From Lewinella sp. LCG006 (lineage in GTDB: Bacteria; Bacteroidota; Bacteroidia; Chitinophagales; Saprospiraceae), in NCBI RefSeq assembly GCF_040784935.1, contig NZ_CP160680.1, positions 5,809,802 to 5,873,801 on the forward strand: a stretch of DNA of 64,000 nt. The letters are read 5' to 3'. The notes beneath the pieces are model-generated. The model ran no database searches, was not told the origin of the DNA, and saw only the letters and a list, made by a program, of their open reading frames with translations. The translations under genes and the position numbers were made by a program. Numbering within the stretch: position 1 is the first letter of the stretch; each line of letters starts with the position of its first letter. Of this stretch, positions 44,411 to 54,324 are shown in pieces.

Positions 44411-44827
44411 TTGTCAGATCGTATTTTCGTTTACGGTACCTTACTCAGTGCGGTGCCTTCTGCTGCTAGTAAATGGCTCTTGCAACACGCTCAGCTGTTA
44501 GGGGAGGCTAGTTTCCCTGGAGCACTTTACGATTTGGGGTCGTATCCAGGCTTTGTTTTGGCGACCACATCTTCAGGCAGGGTTGCTGGCGAGATTTTCC
44601 AACTCTACGATCCTGTTGCCGCTTTTGCCTTCCTTGATATATACGAAGGCCTCAATGAGCAAGAACCACTTTATCGCCGAGACGTACTCGAGCATCCTGA
44701 TTACGGGCTGGTATGGACCTATGTTTACCAGGGAGCTACCAAAAATTTATCATTAATCGCGGGTGGTGATTATCGCAAATATTATGAACAACATGCATTG
44801 CATCGCTTGTTTATTGAAGGGCAGTAA
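44411..44827 (+). CDS. AIG2/gamma-glutamylcyclotransferase-like protein
   Basis: A 138-residue protein of the GGCT/AIG2 fold. FVYGTLL near the N-terminus is the family signature, and FLDIYEGL carries the Glu that serves as catalyst in active members. The start is a TTG, because the family normally begins one or two residues before the first beta strand and no ATG fits. The substrate (gamma-glutamyl peptide or amine) cannot be told from sequence. Confidence 0.82.
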   Translation: MSDRIFVYGTLLSAVPSAASKWLLQHAQLLGEASFPGALYDLGSYPGFVLATTSSGRVAGEIFQLYDPVAAFAFLDIYEGLNEQEPLYRRDVLEHPDYGLVWTYVYQGATKNLSLIAGGDYRKYYEQHALHRLFIEGQ

Positions 44828-44864
44828 GAAGGGATTCAAAAAAAATAAGCAATTATAATTTCTA

Positions 44865-46979
44865 ATGATGAATCAAATACAGCACAAAAAAAGAGGGATT
44901 ATCTACCAATGGGCGGCTGTGCTGAGCCTGCTAATATTAGTTAGCTGTTCCTCTACTTCTCAAGATGGGGGAGGGCATTTGTACACCAATGCACTCATCA
45001 ATGAGAGTAGCCCGTACCTGCTTCAGCATGCCCACAATCCCGTCAATTGGAATCCTTGGGGAGAAGCAGCTTTGGCAAAAGCCAAGGAAGAAGATAAGTT
45101 AATAATTATCAGTGTAGGGTACGCCGCGTGTCATTGGTGCCACGTTATGGAGCACGAGAGTTTTGAAGATACCACGGTGGCTCGTATCATGAACGAGCAT
45201 TTTATTTCCATAAAGGTTGACCGAGAGGAGCGCCCGGATGTGGATGATGTCTACATGGCGGCCTGTCAGTTGGCCAATGATAAAGGTTGTGGGTGGCCGT
45301 TGAATGCGATTGCGTTGCCGGATGGTCGTCCGATTTGGGCCGGCACTTATTTTCCACGAAAGCAATGGCTAGAGGTTTTAGAATACTTTGTAAAAGAGAA
45401 AGAAAAGAATGGTGATAAAATGGAAGATTACGCTGCTAATCTCACCAAAACGATTAACGCCGTTAGTGCACTTGCGCCAGTTGGTCAAATGCCAGAGCTG
45501 AAACCTGAAAATGCGGATAACTTTGCTCAATCCATGCTATTAGGGCTTGACGCTAAGCGGGGTGGTCGTAAAGGTGCACCCAAGTTCCCGATGCCGGATA
45601 TTTTTGCCTGGCTGCAGGAGTACGCCCATTATACGGGCAATGAAGAAGCTCGTGCCGTATGGCAGACTACCCTTGATCAGTTGGCTGCCGGAGGCATCAA
45701 CGACCAACTGGGAGGTGGGTTTGCCCGGTATTCTACCGATGACCAGTGGCTGGTGCCGCACTTCGAAAAAATGCTTTACGATAATGCTCAATTGGTGAGT
45801 CTTTTTTCCAATGCTTTTTCCGCGACGGGAACCCCGCGTTACCGAGAAGTGGTAGAAGAGACGCTTACTTTTATTGAACGAGAACTAACCGACAAAAAAG
45901 GGGTGTTCTACTCCAGCCTTGATGCCGATAGCGAAGGCGAAGAAGGTAAGTTTTACGTCTGGACAACGCAAGAAATTGATAGCCTGCTCTCACCAGCGGC
46001 AGCGGCATTGGTAAAGAAGCATTACCGCTTTAAGGAAGACGGTAATTGGGAGAAAGTGATGAATATCCTCCATTATGACCCTGCCGCTGCACCTTTGTCT
46101 GCGGATGAAGTGACGCAACTAAAAACTGCCAAAGCAACCTTGCTAAAGGCTCGCGCGCAGCGGGTAAGGCCTGGCCTCGATGACAAGGTATTGACCGCCT
46201 GGAATGGCTTGATGATCAAAGGATATGCCGATGCGGCAGCGGCACTGCAAAACGAGAGTTACCTGGAAAAAGCGCTGACGGCTGCGAACTTTGTGGAGGC
46301 GAATATGCGGAGAAAGGATGGTGGATTATGGCGTAATTATAAGGATGGAAAATCTTCGATCAATGCTTTTTTGGATGATTATGCCCTGATCATTCAGGCC
46401 TATCTGCGTCTTTACGAGTTGACTTTTGATGAAAGCTGGTTGCGCAAAGGAGAACAACTGGCAACGTACGCTTTGGAACATTTCGGAAATCCCGAAAGTG
46501 ACTTGTTGTTTTATACTTCTGATCTTGATCCTCCTCTGATTACCCGCCGTACGGAAATCAAAGACAATGTGATAGCGGGCTCCAATTCGTCGTTTGCTAA
46601 AGTACTGTGGCAGTTGGGCTTGTACCTGGATCGCGAAGATTTTAGCGAGCGGAGTCAAAAGATGCTAGCCGCCGTACTGGCGAGTCCTGAAGCTATGCAG
46701 TCGCCGAGCTTTTACGCAAATTGGGGTCAGCTGATGCTAAAAATGGTTTATCCACCCTATGAGGTAGCCATCGTAGGGAAAGGCTGGAAACCGCTCAGTC
46801 GGGAGCTGGAAGCTGCTTATTTGCCCAACGCTATTTTCCTTGGTGGACCCAATGAAGGAAGCCTTGCGTTACTAAAGAATAAAGCCGTTGAGGACGAGAC
46901 CTTTATCTACGTTTGCCGGAATAAAATGTGTAAGCTGCCCGTACAAACGGCGGAAGCTGCAGTGGCGTTAATGAATTAG
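44865..46979 (+). CDS. DUF255 thioredoxin-domain lipoprotein (YyaL / SSP411-like)
   Basis: A 704-residue protein with a lipobox LVSCSS. Residues about 40-200 are the thioredoxin-like DUF255 domain with [16 protein letters not shown], a CHWC motif ([16 protein letters not shown]) and GGWPL-type GWPLNA. The rest is an alpha/alpha barrel like N-acylglucosamine epimerases. The family is widespread and conserved, but its biochemical role is not firmly settled; here it is predicted to be periplasmic. Confidence 0.9.
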   Translation: MMNQIQHKKRGIIYQWAAVLSLLILVSCSSTSQDGGGHLYTNALINESSPYLLQHAHNPVNWNPWGEAALAKAKEEDKLIIISVGYAACHWCHVMEHESFEDTTVARIMNEHFISIKVDREERPDVDDVYMAACQLANDKGCGWPLNAIALPDGRPIWAGTYFPRKQWLEVLEYFVKEKEKNGDKMEDYAANLTKTINAVSALAPVGQMPELKPENADNFAQSMLLGLDAKRGGRKGAPKFPMPDIFAWLQEYAHYTGNEEARAVWQTTLDQLAAGGINDQLGGGFARYSTDDQWLVPHFEKMLYDNAQLVSLFSNAFSATGTPRYREVVEETLTFIERELTDKKGVFYSSLDADSEGEEGKFYVWTTQEIDSLLSPAAAALVKKHYRFKEDGNWEKVMNILHYDPAAAPLSADEVTQLKTAKATLLKARAQRVRPGLDDKVLTAWNGLMIKGYADAAAALQNESYLEKALTAANFVEANMRRKDGGLWRNYKDGKSSINAFLDDYALIIQAYLRLYELTFDESWLRKGEQLATYALEHFGNPESDLLFYTSDLDPPLITRRTEIKDNVIAGSNSSFAKVLWQLGLYLDREDFSERSQKMLAAVLASPEAMQSPSFYANWGQLMLKMVYPPYEVAIVGKGWKPLSRELEAAYLPNAIFLGGPNEGSLALLKNKAVEDETFIYVCRNKMCKLPVQTAEAAVALMN

Positions 46980-47093
46980 TTATACTTTGTTATAGGTCTT
47001 CGGCGTCGGCAAAAGTCCGTAGAGCATACTCGGACTGCTTCGCGCCCTCAGCGTAGAGAGTAGAGGGATAGTAACCGATTATAAATCAATTCC

Positions 47094-47120
47094 CAACTTC
47101 GATAATAAAAGCCGAAGTTG
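47094..47120 (+). other. Small hairpin in the gap after the DUF255 gene
   Basis: Eight-base arms caacttcg / cgaagttg with an 11-base loop, followed by aaaaattt. The surrounding 263-bp gap also has scattered gtagaggg-type short repeats and no gene. Confidence 0.4.
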
Positions 47121-47242
47121 AAAAATTTGTAAACCGTTTCTACTAGCGTTGTGCAAGTCCCTCTACCTTCTACCCTCTACTTAAAGAGGCGATACCATCG
47201 TCTACGCATCCCTTTATTTTATGGCTTAGGAACCCTCCGAGA

Positions 47243-48166
47243 ATGAAATTTGGCAAGCTTGAAAATATTGAATCGGTAGATTTTTCGCTTTCCGCTGACC
47301 CATTAGCGAATGCGGCACGCTTGGCTTCCTTTCCGCCAAATGAGCATCCGTTGGCGGTTTATGTAGGTTGCACCGGATGGAGTATGCCGGAATGGGTAGG
47401 GCGTTGGTATCCGAAGGGAACCAAAACCAAGGATTTCCTTACGGAATATGCCAAACAGTTCAATACCATAGAACTCAACACAACCCACTACCGTATTCCT
47501 GATTCAAAGTTAGTAGCCAAATGGTGCGTGCAGGTGCCCTCCGATTTTCGGTTTTGCCCGAAACTGCCACAAACCATCAGCCATAGTAAAAACCTGGGTT
47601 TGGGGGGCGATCAGCTTCCTTTTTTCTGGGAAGCACTGGACCATTTTGGAGAAAAGTTAGGCTGTTGTTTCATGCAGTTGCCACCCTATTATAGCCTGGA
47701 TCGATTGCCACAATTAGCACAATTTTTGTCGGTTTGGCCAAAAGACTTCCCTTTGGCGGTCGAGTTTCGCCACGAAAGCTGGTTTGACAGTGAGGACGGA
47801 ATAAGCGAATGGGCGAGTGTTTTGGCGCAGCACGATTGCTCCGCGGTGATCACGGATGTAGCCGGAAGGCGGGATGTTTTGCACCAGCATTTGACCAATC
47901 GACAGACAATGATTAGATTTGTCGGAAATGGTCTGCATCCAAGCGATTATGAGCGCATCCAGGCTTGGTGCCAGCAATTGGTTGCCTGGCGTGAACTGGG
48001 CTTGCAGACGGTTTATTTTTTTCCTCATGAACCCGATAATATTTTGGCTCCTGAATTGGCCCACTACTTAGTTCAGCATCTTCATGAAACCACTTCTATC
48101 ACAACTCGGGGACCTGTTCCAATCGCTGCTGGGCCACAGCAGGGCGATCAAATCTTACTCTTCTAA
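47243..48166 (+). CDS. DUF72 protein (YecE-like)
   Basis: A 307-residue TIM-barrel protein. VGCTGWSMPEWVGRWYP, QFNTIELNTTHYR, FCPKLPQ and VEFRHESWF are hallmarks of DUF72. The function of the family is unknown. It ends four bases before the ppk1 start and probably shares its transcript. Confidence 0.88.
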   Translation: MKFGKLENIESVDFSLSADPLANAARLASFPPNEHPLAVYVGCTGWSMPEWVGRWYPKGTKTKDFLTEYAKQFNTIELNTTHYRIPDSKLVAKWCVQVPSDFRFCPKLPQTISHSKNLGLGGDQLPFFWEALDHFGEKLGCCFMQLPPYYSLDRLPQLAQFLSVWPKDFPLAVEFRHESWFDSEDGISEWASVLAQHDCSAVITDVAGRRDVLHQHLTNRQTMIRFVGNGLHPSDYERIQAWCQQLVAWRELGLQTVYFFPHEPDNILAPELAHYLVQHLHETTSITTRGPVPIAAGPQQGDQILLF

Positions 48167-48170
48167 ACGT

Positions 48171-50255
48171 ATGGATATTTTTGACAGTAATATTCCTTTC
48201 ATTGCCAGAGATATCAGCTGGTTGTCTTTCAATTACCGTGTTCTTCAGGAAGCCAAAGACCCTTCGGTACCGCTGTTTGAACGTATAAAATTTCTGGCCA
48301 TCTACAGCTCCAATCTGGATGAGTTTTTTCGGGTAAGGATGGCCAATCACCGGAATTTAATTCGAATTGGCAGGAAAGCCAAGCGACAGTTGCACATTAG
48401 CCCCAAGCAGACGGTCCGTACCATCCAGAAAATCGTTGATGAACAACAGGAAGAGTTTGCCAGCATCTTTGCTACCCAGATCATTCCTGAGTTGCGTAAG
48501 CACAAGATCATTATTAAGAGAAGGTTGGACCTTGACGAAGAACAACAACTTTTTGTAGAGGACTTCTTCCGCGACCACATGCTTCCCTTCGTGCAGCCAG
48601 TACTGCTGGTAAAGGATAAAATTCGGCCTTTTCTGAACAATGCACAGTTGTATCTTTCTATCCTGCTGCAGCCAAAAAATGAGCCAGATAGCCCGAGCGA
48701 GTATGCGCTGGTAAAAATCCCGTCGGATCACTTGCCTCGCTTTATCATGCTGCCCAGCCCAGCGGGAGAATACCACATGATCATCCTCGATGATATTGTG
48801 CGGCATTCGGTCAGCTGGATGTTTCCGGGGTACGAAATTCTAGATACCTTTTCGCTAAAGCTGACCCGTGATGCAGAACTTTATATAGACGATGAATTTT
48901 CGGGAGATTTACTGTCGAAGATCAAGACCAGTTTGGCAAAGCGTCACGTAGGTCCTGCTTCACGTTTTGTATATGATGGCGAAATGCCGGTAGAGTTCCT
49001 CGAATTCCTCAAGGAAGTATTTAATCTGGAACGCTTTGATACCCTCAAGGAGGGGCGTTACCACAATAATTTCGACTTTTTTCAATTCCCTGACTTTGGT
49101 CTTTCCCATTTGAAGAATCCAGAACTTCCGCCCTTGGCTTATCTGCCACTTGAGAAAACCAAAGATTTTTTCGGAGCAGTGAGCAAGCGGGATCATTTGA
49201 TCCATGTGCCCTACCAAAGTTATGATGCTACCGTTCGCTTTTTCGAAGAAGCCGCGTCGGACCCTGATGTAACCCACATCAAAATTGTGCAATACCGGGT
49301 AGCTAAAAAGTCGCGTATCATGCAAGCTTTGCTCAAGGCCATAGGTGCCGGAAAGCAGGTTTCTGTATTCATTGAAGTAAAAGCCCGGTTCGACGAAGAA
49401 GCCAATCTGCGTTGGGGCGAAAAGCTCGAAAAGGCGGGGGTGACGGTTCATTACAGCTTTCCGGGCGTAAAAGTACACTCGAAGCTGGCCCTGGTGCGGC
49501 GTCTGGAAGGCAAGGACGCCAAACTCTATGCCTATTTAGCCACTGGAAATTTTCATGAAGATACCGCTAAGGTATACGCCGATTTCGGCCTGTTTACAGC
49601 AGATGAACGCATCGTCAACGAAGTCGCTCGGGTATTTTCTTACCTGGAGACCGTCAAAATGCCCGAGACACCTTTCGAGCACCTGCTGGTAGGGCAGTTC
49701 AACCTTCGCGAAAATCTGGAAAAGAAGATAGACTTTGAAATACAGCAGGCCAAGGCCGGCAAAGAAGCCTGGATGATCTTGAAGATGAACAGCCTGCAGG
49801 ACCCACGGATGATCAAGAAGCTCTACCAGGCTTCGCAGGCTGGTGTGAAAATCAAGATGATAATACGAGGGATTTGTTGCTTGGTGCCGGGAAAAAAAGG
49901 ATGGAGCGAGAACATCCACGCTATCAGTATCGTAGATCGTTACCTGGAGCACGCTCGGGTGTTTGTCTTTCATCATGGTGGTGAGGATCAGATGTATCTC
50001 TCTTCGGCCGACTGGATGACGAGAAACCTTAGCTATCGAGTGGAGACTGCTTTTCCTATCTATGATGAGAACATCAAGGTGGAGATCATGGAAAGTTTGC
50101 AGCTGCAGCTGAACGATAACGTAAAGGCCCGTGTCCTGGATGAATCGCTTTCAAATACCTATTACCAATCAGGTAATGACCTTGCGATTCGTTCTCAGGT
50201 GGAGACTTATTTTAGTGCCAAACGGCAGTCAGAAGAAGAAGTAAAGCAGAAATAA
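48171..50255 (+). CDS. ppk1: Polyphosphate kinase 1
   Basis: PPK1 makes polyphosphate from ATP. I start at the ATG at 48171, so the protein is 694 residues; an upstream start would overlap DUF72. Domains are in the family's order: N-terminal (ISWLSFNYRVLQEA, SNLDEFFRVRMA), head, then two catalytic domains with the phospho-histidine motif VHSKLAL and the second-site region HARVFVFHHGGED and SADWMTRNLSYRVE. All key residues visible. Confidence 0.95.
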   Translation: MDIFDSNIPFIARDISWLSFNYRVLQEAKDPSVPLFERIKFLAIYSSNLDEFFRVRMANHRNLIRIGRKAKRQLHISPKQTVRTIQKIVDEQQEEFASIFATQIIPELRKHKIIIKRRLDLDEEQQLFVEDFFRDHMLPFVQPVLLVKDKIRPFLNNAQLYLSILLQPKNEPDSPSEYALVKIPSDHLPRFIMLPSPAGEYHMIILDDIVRHSVSWMFPGYEILDTFSLKLTRDAELYIDDEFSGDLLSKIKTSLAKRHVGPASRFVYDGEMPVEFLEFLKEVFNLERFDTLKEGRYHNNFDFFQFPDFGLSHLKNPELPPLAYLPLEKTKDFFGAVSKRDHLIHVPYQSYDATVRFFEEAASDPDVTHIKIVQYRVAKKSRIMQALLKAIGAGKQVSVFIEVKARFDEEANLRWGEKLEKAGVTVHYSFPGVKVHSKLALVRRLEGKDAKLYAYLATGNFHEDTAKVYADFGLFTADERIVNEVARVFSYLETVKMPETPFEHLLVGQFNLRENLEKKIDFEIQQAKAGKEAWMILKMNSLQDPRMIKKLYQASQAGVKIKMIIRGICCLVPGKKGWSENIHAISIVDRYLEHARVFVFHHGGEDQMYLSSADWMTRNLSYRVETAFPIYDENIKVEIMESLQLQLNDNVKARVLDESLSNTYYQSGNDLAIRSQVETYFSAKRQSEEEVKQK

Positions 50256-50348
50256 AATTTCTTGAAAAAAATATTTTCTTTTACTGCTTTGATTATCAGC
50301 TTGTTCAAGGAGAGTGCATAAAAAAGATGATTTTTTTTCTGAATAAAG

Positions 50349-50381
50349 CTTGCAAAAGAGGAATGAACTGTCTTATATTTG
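50349..50381 (+). promoter_or_regulatory. Promoter of tRNA-Gly
   Basis: CTTG (one mismatch to TTTG), a 21-base spacer and TATATTTG, a full TAnnTTTG match. It ends 43 bases before the tRNA. Confidence 0.6.
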
Positions 50382-50424
50382 CATCGCTTTAGAAATAAAG
50401 CACATGGCTGAGCAGCCAGCAGAC

Positions 50425-50497
50425 GCGGATGTAGCTCAGTTGGTAGAGCGCAACCTTGCCAAGGTTGAGGTCGCAGGTTCGAATCTTGTCATCCGCT
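50425..50497 (+). tRNA. tRNA-Gly (anticodon GCC)
   Basis: A 73-base cloverleaf without encoded CCA: acceptor gcggatg / catccgc with discriminator T, D-arm with agctcagttggtagagc, anticodon stem aacctt...aaggtt around GCC, T-arm gcagg-TTCGAAT-cttgt. It has its own promoter and terminator. Confidence 0.96.
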
Positions 50498-50504
50498 CAA
50501 ACCT

Positions 50505-50540
50505 AGCAGTTCTGGAGAAATCTGGAACTGCTTTTTTTTT
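50505..50540 (+). terminator. Terminator of tRNA-Gly
   Basis: Stem agcagttc / gaactgct with a G-U extension, followed by ten T. Confidence 0.85.
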
Positions 50541-50598
50541 GCCCGTACAGGATCGTGTCACCAGATTGATGCTTTTCCTTCCAATAAACTGATCCGAA

Positions 50599-52251
50599 AT
50601 GACCAATAAAGAAATCGGCACTGCTTTTCGTGAACTGGCCCGCTTGATGGAGCTGCACAACGAAAACCCATTCAAAATCCGTTCTTACCAAAATGCTTAC
50701 ATGACCTTGCGCAAGCTGGATCAGCCGGTGGCGGAATTGGAAGAAACAGAATTGGCAGCGATCAAAGGCATTGGCAAAGCCATTTCGGGAAAGATTCGAG
50801 AATTGGTAAGCAGTGGAGAGATGGAGGCACTGGAAAAGTACCGAGAGATGACGCCCGTAGGAGTGAGGGATTTACTGGGCATTTCGGGCTTTGGCCCCAA
50901 AAAGGTGCGCACCGTATGGCAGGAAATGGGCGTGGAAAGTGTGGGAGAACTCCTCTATGCCGTCAATGAAAACCGACTCATTGAAATCAAGGGCTTTGGT
51001 TTAAAAACCCAGGAAGACCTCAAGAAGAAGTTGGCTTATTTTAAGCTTAGCCAGGGTAAGTTTCTTTATGCCCGTTTGGAGGAGCACGCCAAAGATATGC
51101 TTGAACGCTTGCAGCAATACTTCCCTGATGCAAGAGTAGAATGGACAGGGGCATTACGCCGGGCTTGTCCAACGCTGGAGCGCATAGAGCTCCTTTTGGG
51201 AGGTGTAAGCTCCGAAGAGGTCGCTAAGCGCCTGGAGTGGCCTGAAATCACTACAGAGGGAAATACCATCAAAGCACTGACGGAGGACGAAATTCCCGTA
51301 AGCATCTATTGCTGTGCTAAAGAAGAGTGGGGATCAAAGCAGTTTCGCTACACGGCAGGTGCTGATTTTATGCAATCGTTCCTTAAGGCTTTTCCAGGCG
51401 TAGATTTCAAAGGTGTCGCTGAGGAAGAAGAGGTGTTTGGCAAAGTAAAACTCCCGGTATTACCTCCCGAATTGCGAGAGCAGGAGTGGGGGCTGGTGCT
51501 GGCGCAGGAGGACAAGCTGCCTGTGCTGATAAAAGCAACGGACGTCAGAGGTGTCATTCACAGCCATACAACTTATAGCGACGGGATCAATACCTTGCCG
51601 GAAATGGTAGCTTATGCCCAGGAGCAAGGCTATGCTTACATTGGGATTACCGATCATAGTAAGGCGGCTTTCTACGCCAATGGATTGAAACCGGAGCGTG
51701 TACTGCAACAGTTCAAAGAAATTGATGCACTGAATGCGCAGCTGACCGATTTTCGCATACTCAAAGGAATTGAGAGCGACATCCTCGCGGATGGTTCCCT
51801 GGATTATGAAGAAGATTTGCTCCAGCAGTTTGATTTTATCATTGCCAGTGTTCACTCCAACCTAAGAATGGAGGAAGAAAAAGCCACCCAGCGACTACTT
51901 ACCGCTATTGAAAATCCCTACACCACCATTTTAGGGCACCCCACGGGCCGCCTTTTGCTTTCGCGACCAGGTTACCCCATCGACCACAAGAAAATCATTG
52001 ACGCTTGTGCTGCCAACAAGGTCGCCATTGAACTTAATGCCAGTCCTTACCGTTTAGACCTCGATTGGACCTGGATACCCTATGCTTTGGAGAAAGGAGT
52101 GTTGATTTCCATCAACCCCGATGCCCATAGCAGAGAAGGCATCCACGATATTTATTTTGGTACCTTAGCGGCCCGCAAAGGAGGACTGACGGCAGAACAT
52201 TGCTTAAATGCACGTTCCGTAGAAGGTTTTCTGGCCTTTGCCAAAAAGTAA
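50599..52251 (+). CDS. PolX-like protein with PHP domain and degenerate polymerase site
   Basis: A 550-residue protein with the layout of bacterial PolX: N-terminal 8-kDa/fingers region (GIGKAISGKIRELVSSGE, ISGFGPKKVRTVW), palm, and a C-terminal PHP phosphoesterase domain (VIHSHTTYSDG, GITDHSK, ESDIL, ASVHSN, GHPTGR, NPDAHS), whose metal ligands look complete. In the palm, the GSxRR motif reads GALRR (G184-R188) and the expected DxD after it is ERIE, so the polymerase metal-binding aspartates are not conserved. I expect phosphoesterase (3'-5' exonuclease-like) activity and doubt polymerase activity. Confidence 0.85.
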   Translation: MTNKEIGTAFRELARLMELHNENPFKIRSYQNAYMTLRKLDQPVAELEETELAAIKGIGKAISGKIRELVSSGEMEALEKYREMTPVGVRDLLGISGFGPKKVRTVWQEMGVESVGELLYAVNENRLIEIKGFGLKTQEDLKKKLAYFKLSQGKFLYARLEEHAKDMLERLQQYFPDARVEWTGALRRACPTLERIELLLGGVSSEEVAKRLEWPEITTEGNTIKALTEDEIPVSIYCCAKEEWGSKQFRYTAGADFMQSFLKAFPGVDFKGVAEEEEVFGKVKLPVLPPELREQEWGLVLAQEDKLPVLIKATDVRGVIHSHTTYSDGINTLPEMVAYAQEQGYAYIGITDHSKAAFYANGLKPERVLQQFKEIDALNAQLTDFRILKGIESDILADGSLDYEEDLLQQFDFIIASVHSNLRMEEEKATQRLLTAIENPYTTILGHPTGRLLLSRPGYPIDHKKIIDACAANKVAIELNASPYRLDLDWTWIPYALEKGVLISINPDAHSREGIHDIYFGTLAARKGGLTAEHCLNARSVEGFLAFAKK

Positions 52252-52376
52252 TACACCCCCTTAACAACCGGTTAACAATTTTTGCCGAGCACTTAACAAC
52301 GTCTTGGCTTGGATTGCTTAATTTTGTCGCAGTAAAATAATTTAAAACCATTTTTCACACTAAATCAATTGGAAAG

Positions 52377-52913
52377 ATGCTGAAGTATATTCAGACCCTT
52401 GTATGTGTAGCAGTAATCGCTGCTTTCGCAGTTAGTTGCCAGAGTGGCAACAGCGATGTTCGTGAAGCAGCTCGCGAAAACATTGATGCTCAAACTGTTC
52501 AGCCAGCTAACCAGGCGCAGAACCCCAACGTTCAGCAGCCTGCAACACCTGCTGTTCCTGCTGGCCCTACTACCAGCATGACTTTTAACGAAACTACTTT
52601 TGACTTCGGTACAGTAAACGAAGGCGAGATGGTTTCTCACACCTATAAGTTCACCAACACTGGTAGCGAAACGCTGGTATTGAGCGACGCTAAAGGTAGC
52701 TGTGGTTGTACCGTGCCAAAATGGCCACGTGAGCCTATCGCACCTGGTGCCAGCGCTGACATTACCGTTGAGTTCAACTCTAAGAACAAGAAAGGTAAGC
52801 GTAACCAGAAGGTAACCATCACGGCTAACACCAATCCTCCACAGTCTTTCATTTACCTGACTGGTGAAGTAATTCCTGCGGAAGGTGGTGATGCTCCTGC
52901 TATTACCCAATAA
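52377..52913 (+). CDS. DUF1573 lipoprotein
   Basis: A 178-residue protein with a lipobox AVSC, a Gln/Pro/Ala-rich linker and one DUF1573 domain (about residues 65-165: TTFDFGTVNEGEMVSHTYKF, GSCGCTVPKWP, APGASADITVEF). DUF1573 is an Ig-like fold common in Bacteroidota exported proteins; its role is unknown. A -7-type TAATTTTG lies about 50 bases upstream without a convincing -33 element. A terminator follows. Confidence 0.88.
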   Translation: MLKYIQTLVCVAVIAAFAVSCQSGNSDVREAARENIDAQTVQPANQAQNPNVQQPATPAVPAGPTTSMTFNETTFDFGTVNEGEMVSHTYKFTNTGSETLVLSDAKGSCGCTVPKWPREPIAPGASADITVEFNSKNKKGKRNQKVTITANTNPPQSFIYLTGEVIPAEGGDAPAITQ

Positions 52914-52936
52914 TTTTTAGACTTTTAAATAAGTCG

Positions 52937-52972
52937 ATGAGCCATTCTGTTAACAGGATGGCTCATTTTTTG
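52937..52972 (+). terminator. Terminator after the DUF1573 gene
   Basis: Thirteen-base stem atgagccattctg / caggatggctcat (one G-U) with a 4-base loop and ttttttgtt tail. Confidence 0.88.
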
Positions 52973-53012
52973 TTATTATGGGGTGAATTTCACTTCAAGT
53001 CAACCTTTCTTT

Positions 53013-53900
53013 ATGTCGGTTATCGGATTCGGACAACAGTTTAAAAATTACCTTTCGCTGGTAAAGTTCAGCCATACTATTTTTGCACTACCCTTTGCGC
53101 TGATAGGTTTTACTCTGGGGACTTTAGAAACGGGCGTTTTTAATGGCCATCTGCTTTTATTGGTGGTTTTGTGTATGGTTTTTGCCCGTTCTGCGGCGAT
53201 GGCATTTAATCGTTATCTAGATCGGGATATCGACCGACAAAATCCTCGGACCCAGGTGAGGGAGATCCCTGCCGGCGTGATTAGTGCCCGTTCTGCCTTG
53301 TATTTTGTCATTGGCAACAGCCTGCTGTTTTGGCTTACCACCTGGTTTATCAACCCACTTTGTTTTGCATTGGCACCCGTAGCACTTTTGGTGGTATTGG
53401 GGTATAGCTATACGAAGCGTTTTACTTCCTGGTGCCATTTTGTGTTAGGCTTAGGCTTGGCCCTTGCCCCCGTGGGGGCTTTCTTAGCGGTAACGGGGCA
53501 TTTCAGCCAGGTGAGTGTGCTGTATGGTGCCGTTGTGCTCTTGTGGGTAGCAGGTTTTGACATCATCTATGCCCTTCAGGATCGAGACTTTGACGAAGGC
53601 CTTGGCCTCCAATCCATTCCTGTGGCATTGGGAAGGGTAGGGGCCTTACGTCTGTCCAATGGCTTGCACCTGGTATGTGGCCTGCTGCTGCTTGCTGCCG
53701 TTTACCTGCAAGGCGGCATTTATCATGCTTTTAGTTGGCTTCATTGGTTGGCGGCGGCAATTTTTTTGCTGCTTCTGGGCTACCAGCACACCCTGGTCAA
53801 GCCCGAGGACCTCTCCAAAGTAAACATCGCCTTTTTTACGACCAATGGTCTGGCGAGCCTGGTGTTTGGAGGCTTGGTGATTTTGGATGTGTTGGTGTGA
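53013..53900 (+). CDS. UbiA-family prenyltransferase, probably MqnP of the futalosine pathway
   Basis: A 295-residue membrane protein with about eight helices from the ATG at 53013 (a GTG at 52983 is less likely). Two Asp-rich motifs are visible: NRYLDRDIDRQNPRT and YALQDRDFDEGLGLQSIP, the second in the form of the 4-hydroxybenzoate/MqnP group. Since mqnB is in the same window and no ubiquinone genes are seen, a role in menaquinone synthesis is likely. The final assignment between UbiA and MqnP is inference. Confidence 0.83.
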   Translation: MSVIGFGQQFKNYLSLVKFSHTIFALPFALIGFTLGTLETGVFNGHLLLLVVLCMVFARSAAMAFNRYLDRDIDRQNPRTQVREIPAGVISARSALYFVIGNSLLFWLTTWFINPLCFALAPVALLVVLGYSYTKRFTSWCHFVLGLGLALAPVGAFLAVTGHFSQVSVLYGAVVLLWVAGFDIIYALQDRDFDEGLGLQSIPVALGRVGALRLSNGLHLVCGLLLLAAVYLQGGIYHAFSWLHWLAAAIFLLLLGYQHTLVKPEDLSKVNIAFFTTNGLASLVFGGLVILDVLV

Positions 53901-53904
53901 GGGG

Positions 53905-53988
53905 TCATGGGCGCATCTCATCCGGGTCTTGCCGGGTATCAAAGATGTCTGTAATGTAAATGATCGATTTTGCGATACGGTAGATCAT
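53905..53988 (-). pseudogene. Tail fragment of a ParE-type toxin gene
   Basis: Translates to 27 residues with ITDIFDTRQDPDEMRP, nearly the same as the C-terminus of the intact toxin at 59264. The rest of the gene is missing; the fragment lies directly behind another broken toxin gene, as if two paralogues had recombined. Confidence 0.75.
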
Positions 53989-54000
53989 GGCATTCGCGGG

Positions 54001-54324
54001 TTAGACTTCGTTTTGGATTTTTTCAGGATTTTCGGCATCATTGCGGATGGTCAAGATGATGACCTCGCCGATTTTTTTGTGTACTCGGAACAGGATTTTA
54101 TAGTCCAGTGCCTTCGTGTATTTTATCTCGTGATCGCTATCGTGATCCAAATAGGTTGGATGTGATTCGGGGAGTTTTTTCAGTTTTTGCGACTCCTCGT
54201 CGATAGCTCGCTATACCTTACGCGCATAATGTTTACCGTTTAGGTTTTCTTCAAAATCAAAGATTTGTTGACGGCGACGTTGTGCGTACCGAGTAAAGAC
54301 AACTCGGAAGATTTTGCCTACCAT
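54001..54324 (-). pseudogene. ParE/RelE-type toxin gene with internal stop
   Basis: A 107-codon toxin frame with the family features 'FTRYAQRRRQQIFDFEE' and 'YKILFRVHKKIGEVIILTI'. An in-frame TAG (54211-54213) sits at codon 38, so only a short N-terminal peptide would be made. Its ATG overlaps the end of the antitoxin gene by seven bases, the usual coupled arrangement. The antitoxin gene upstream is intact. Confidence 0.85.

Noticed and set aside
50350-50592. 80-residue open frame across the tRNA-Gly gene
   Set aside because: It overlaps the whole tRNA and its terminator and has no protein family features.
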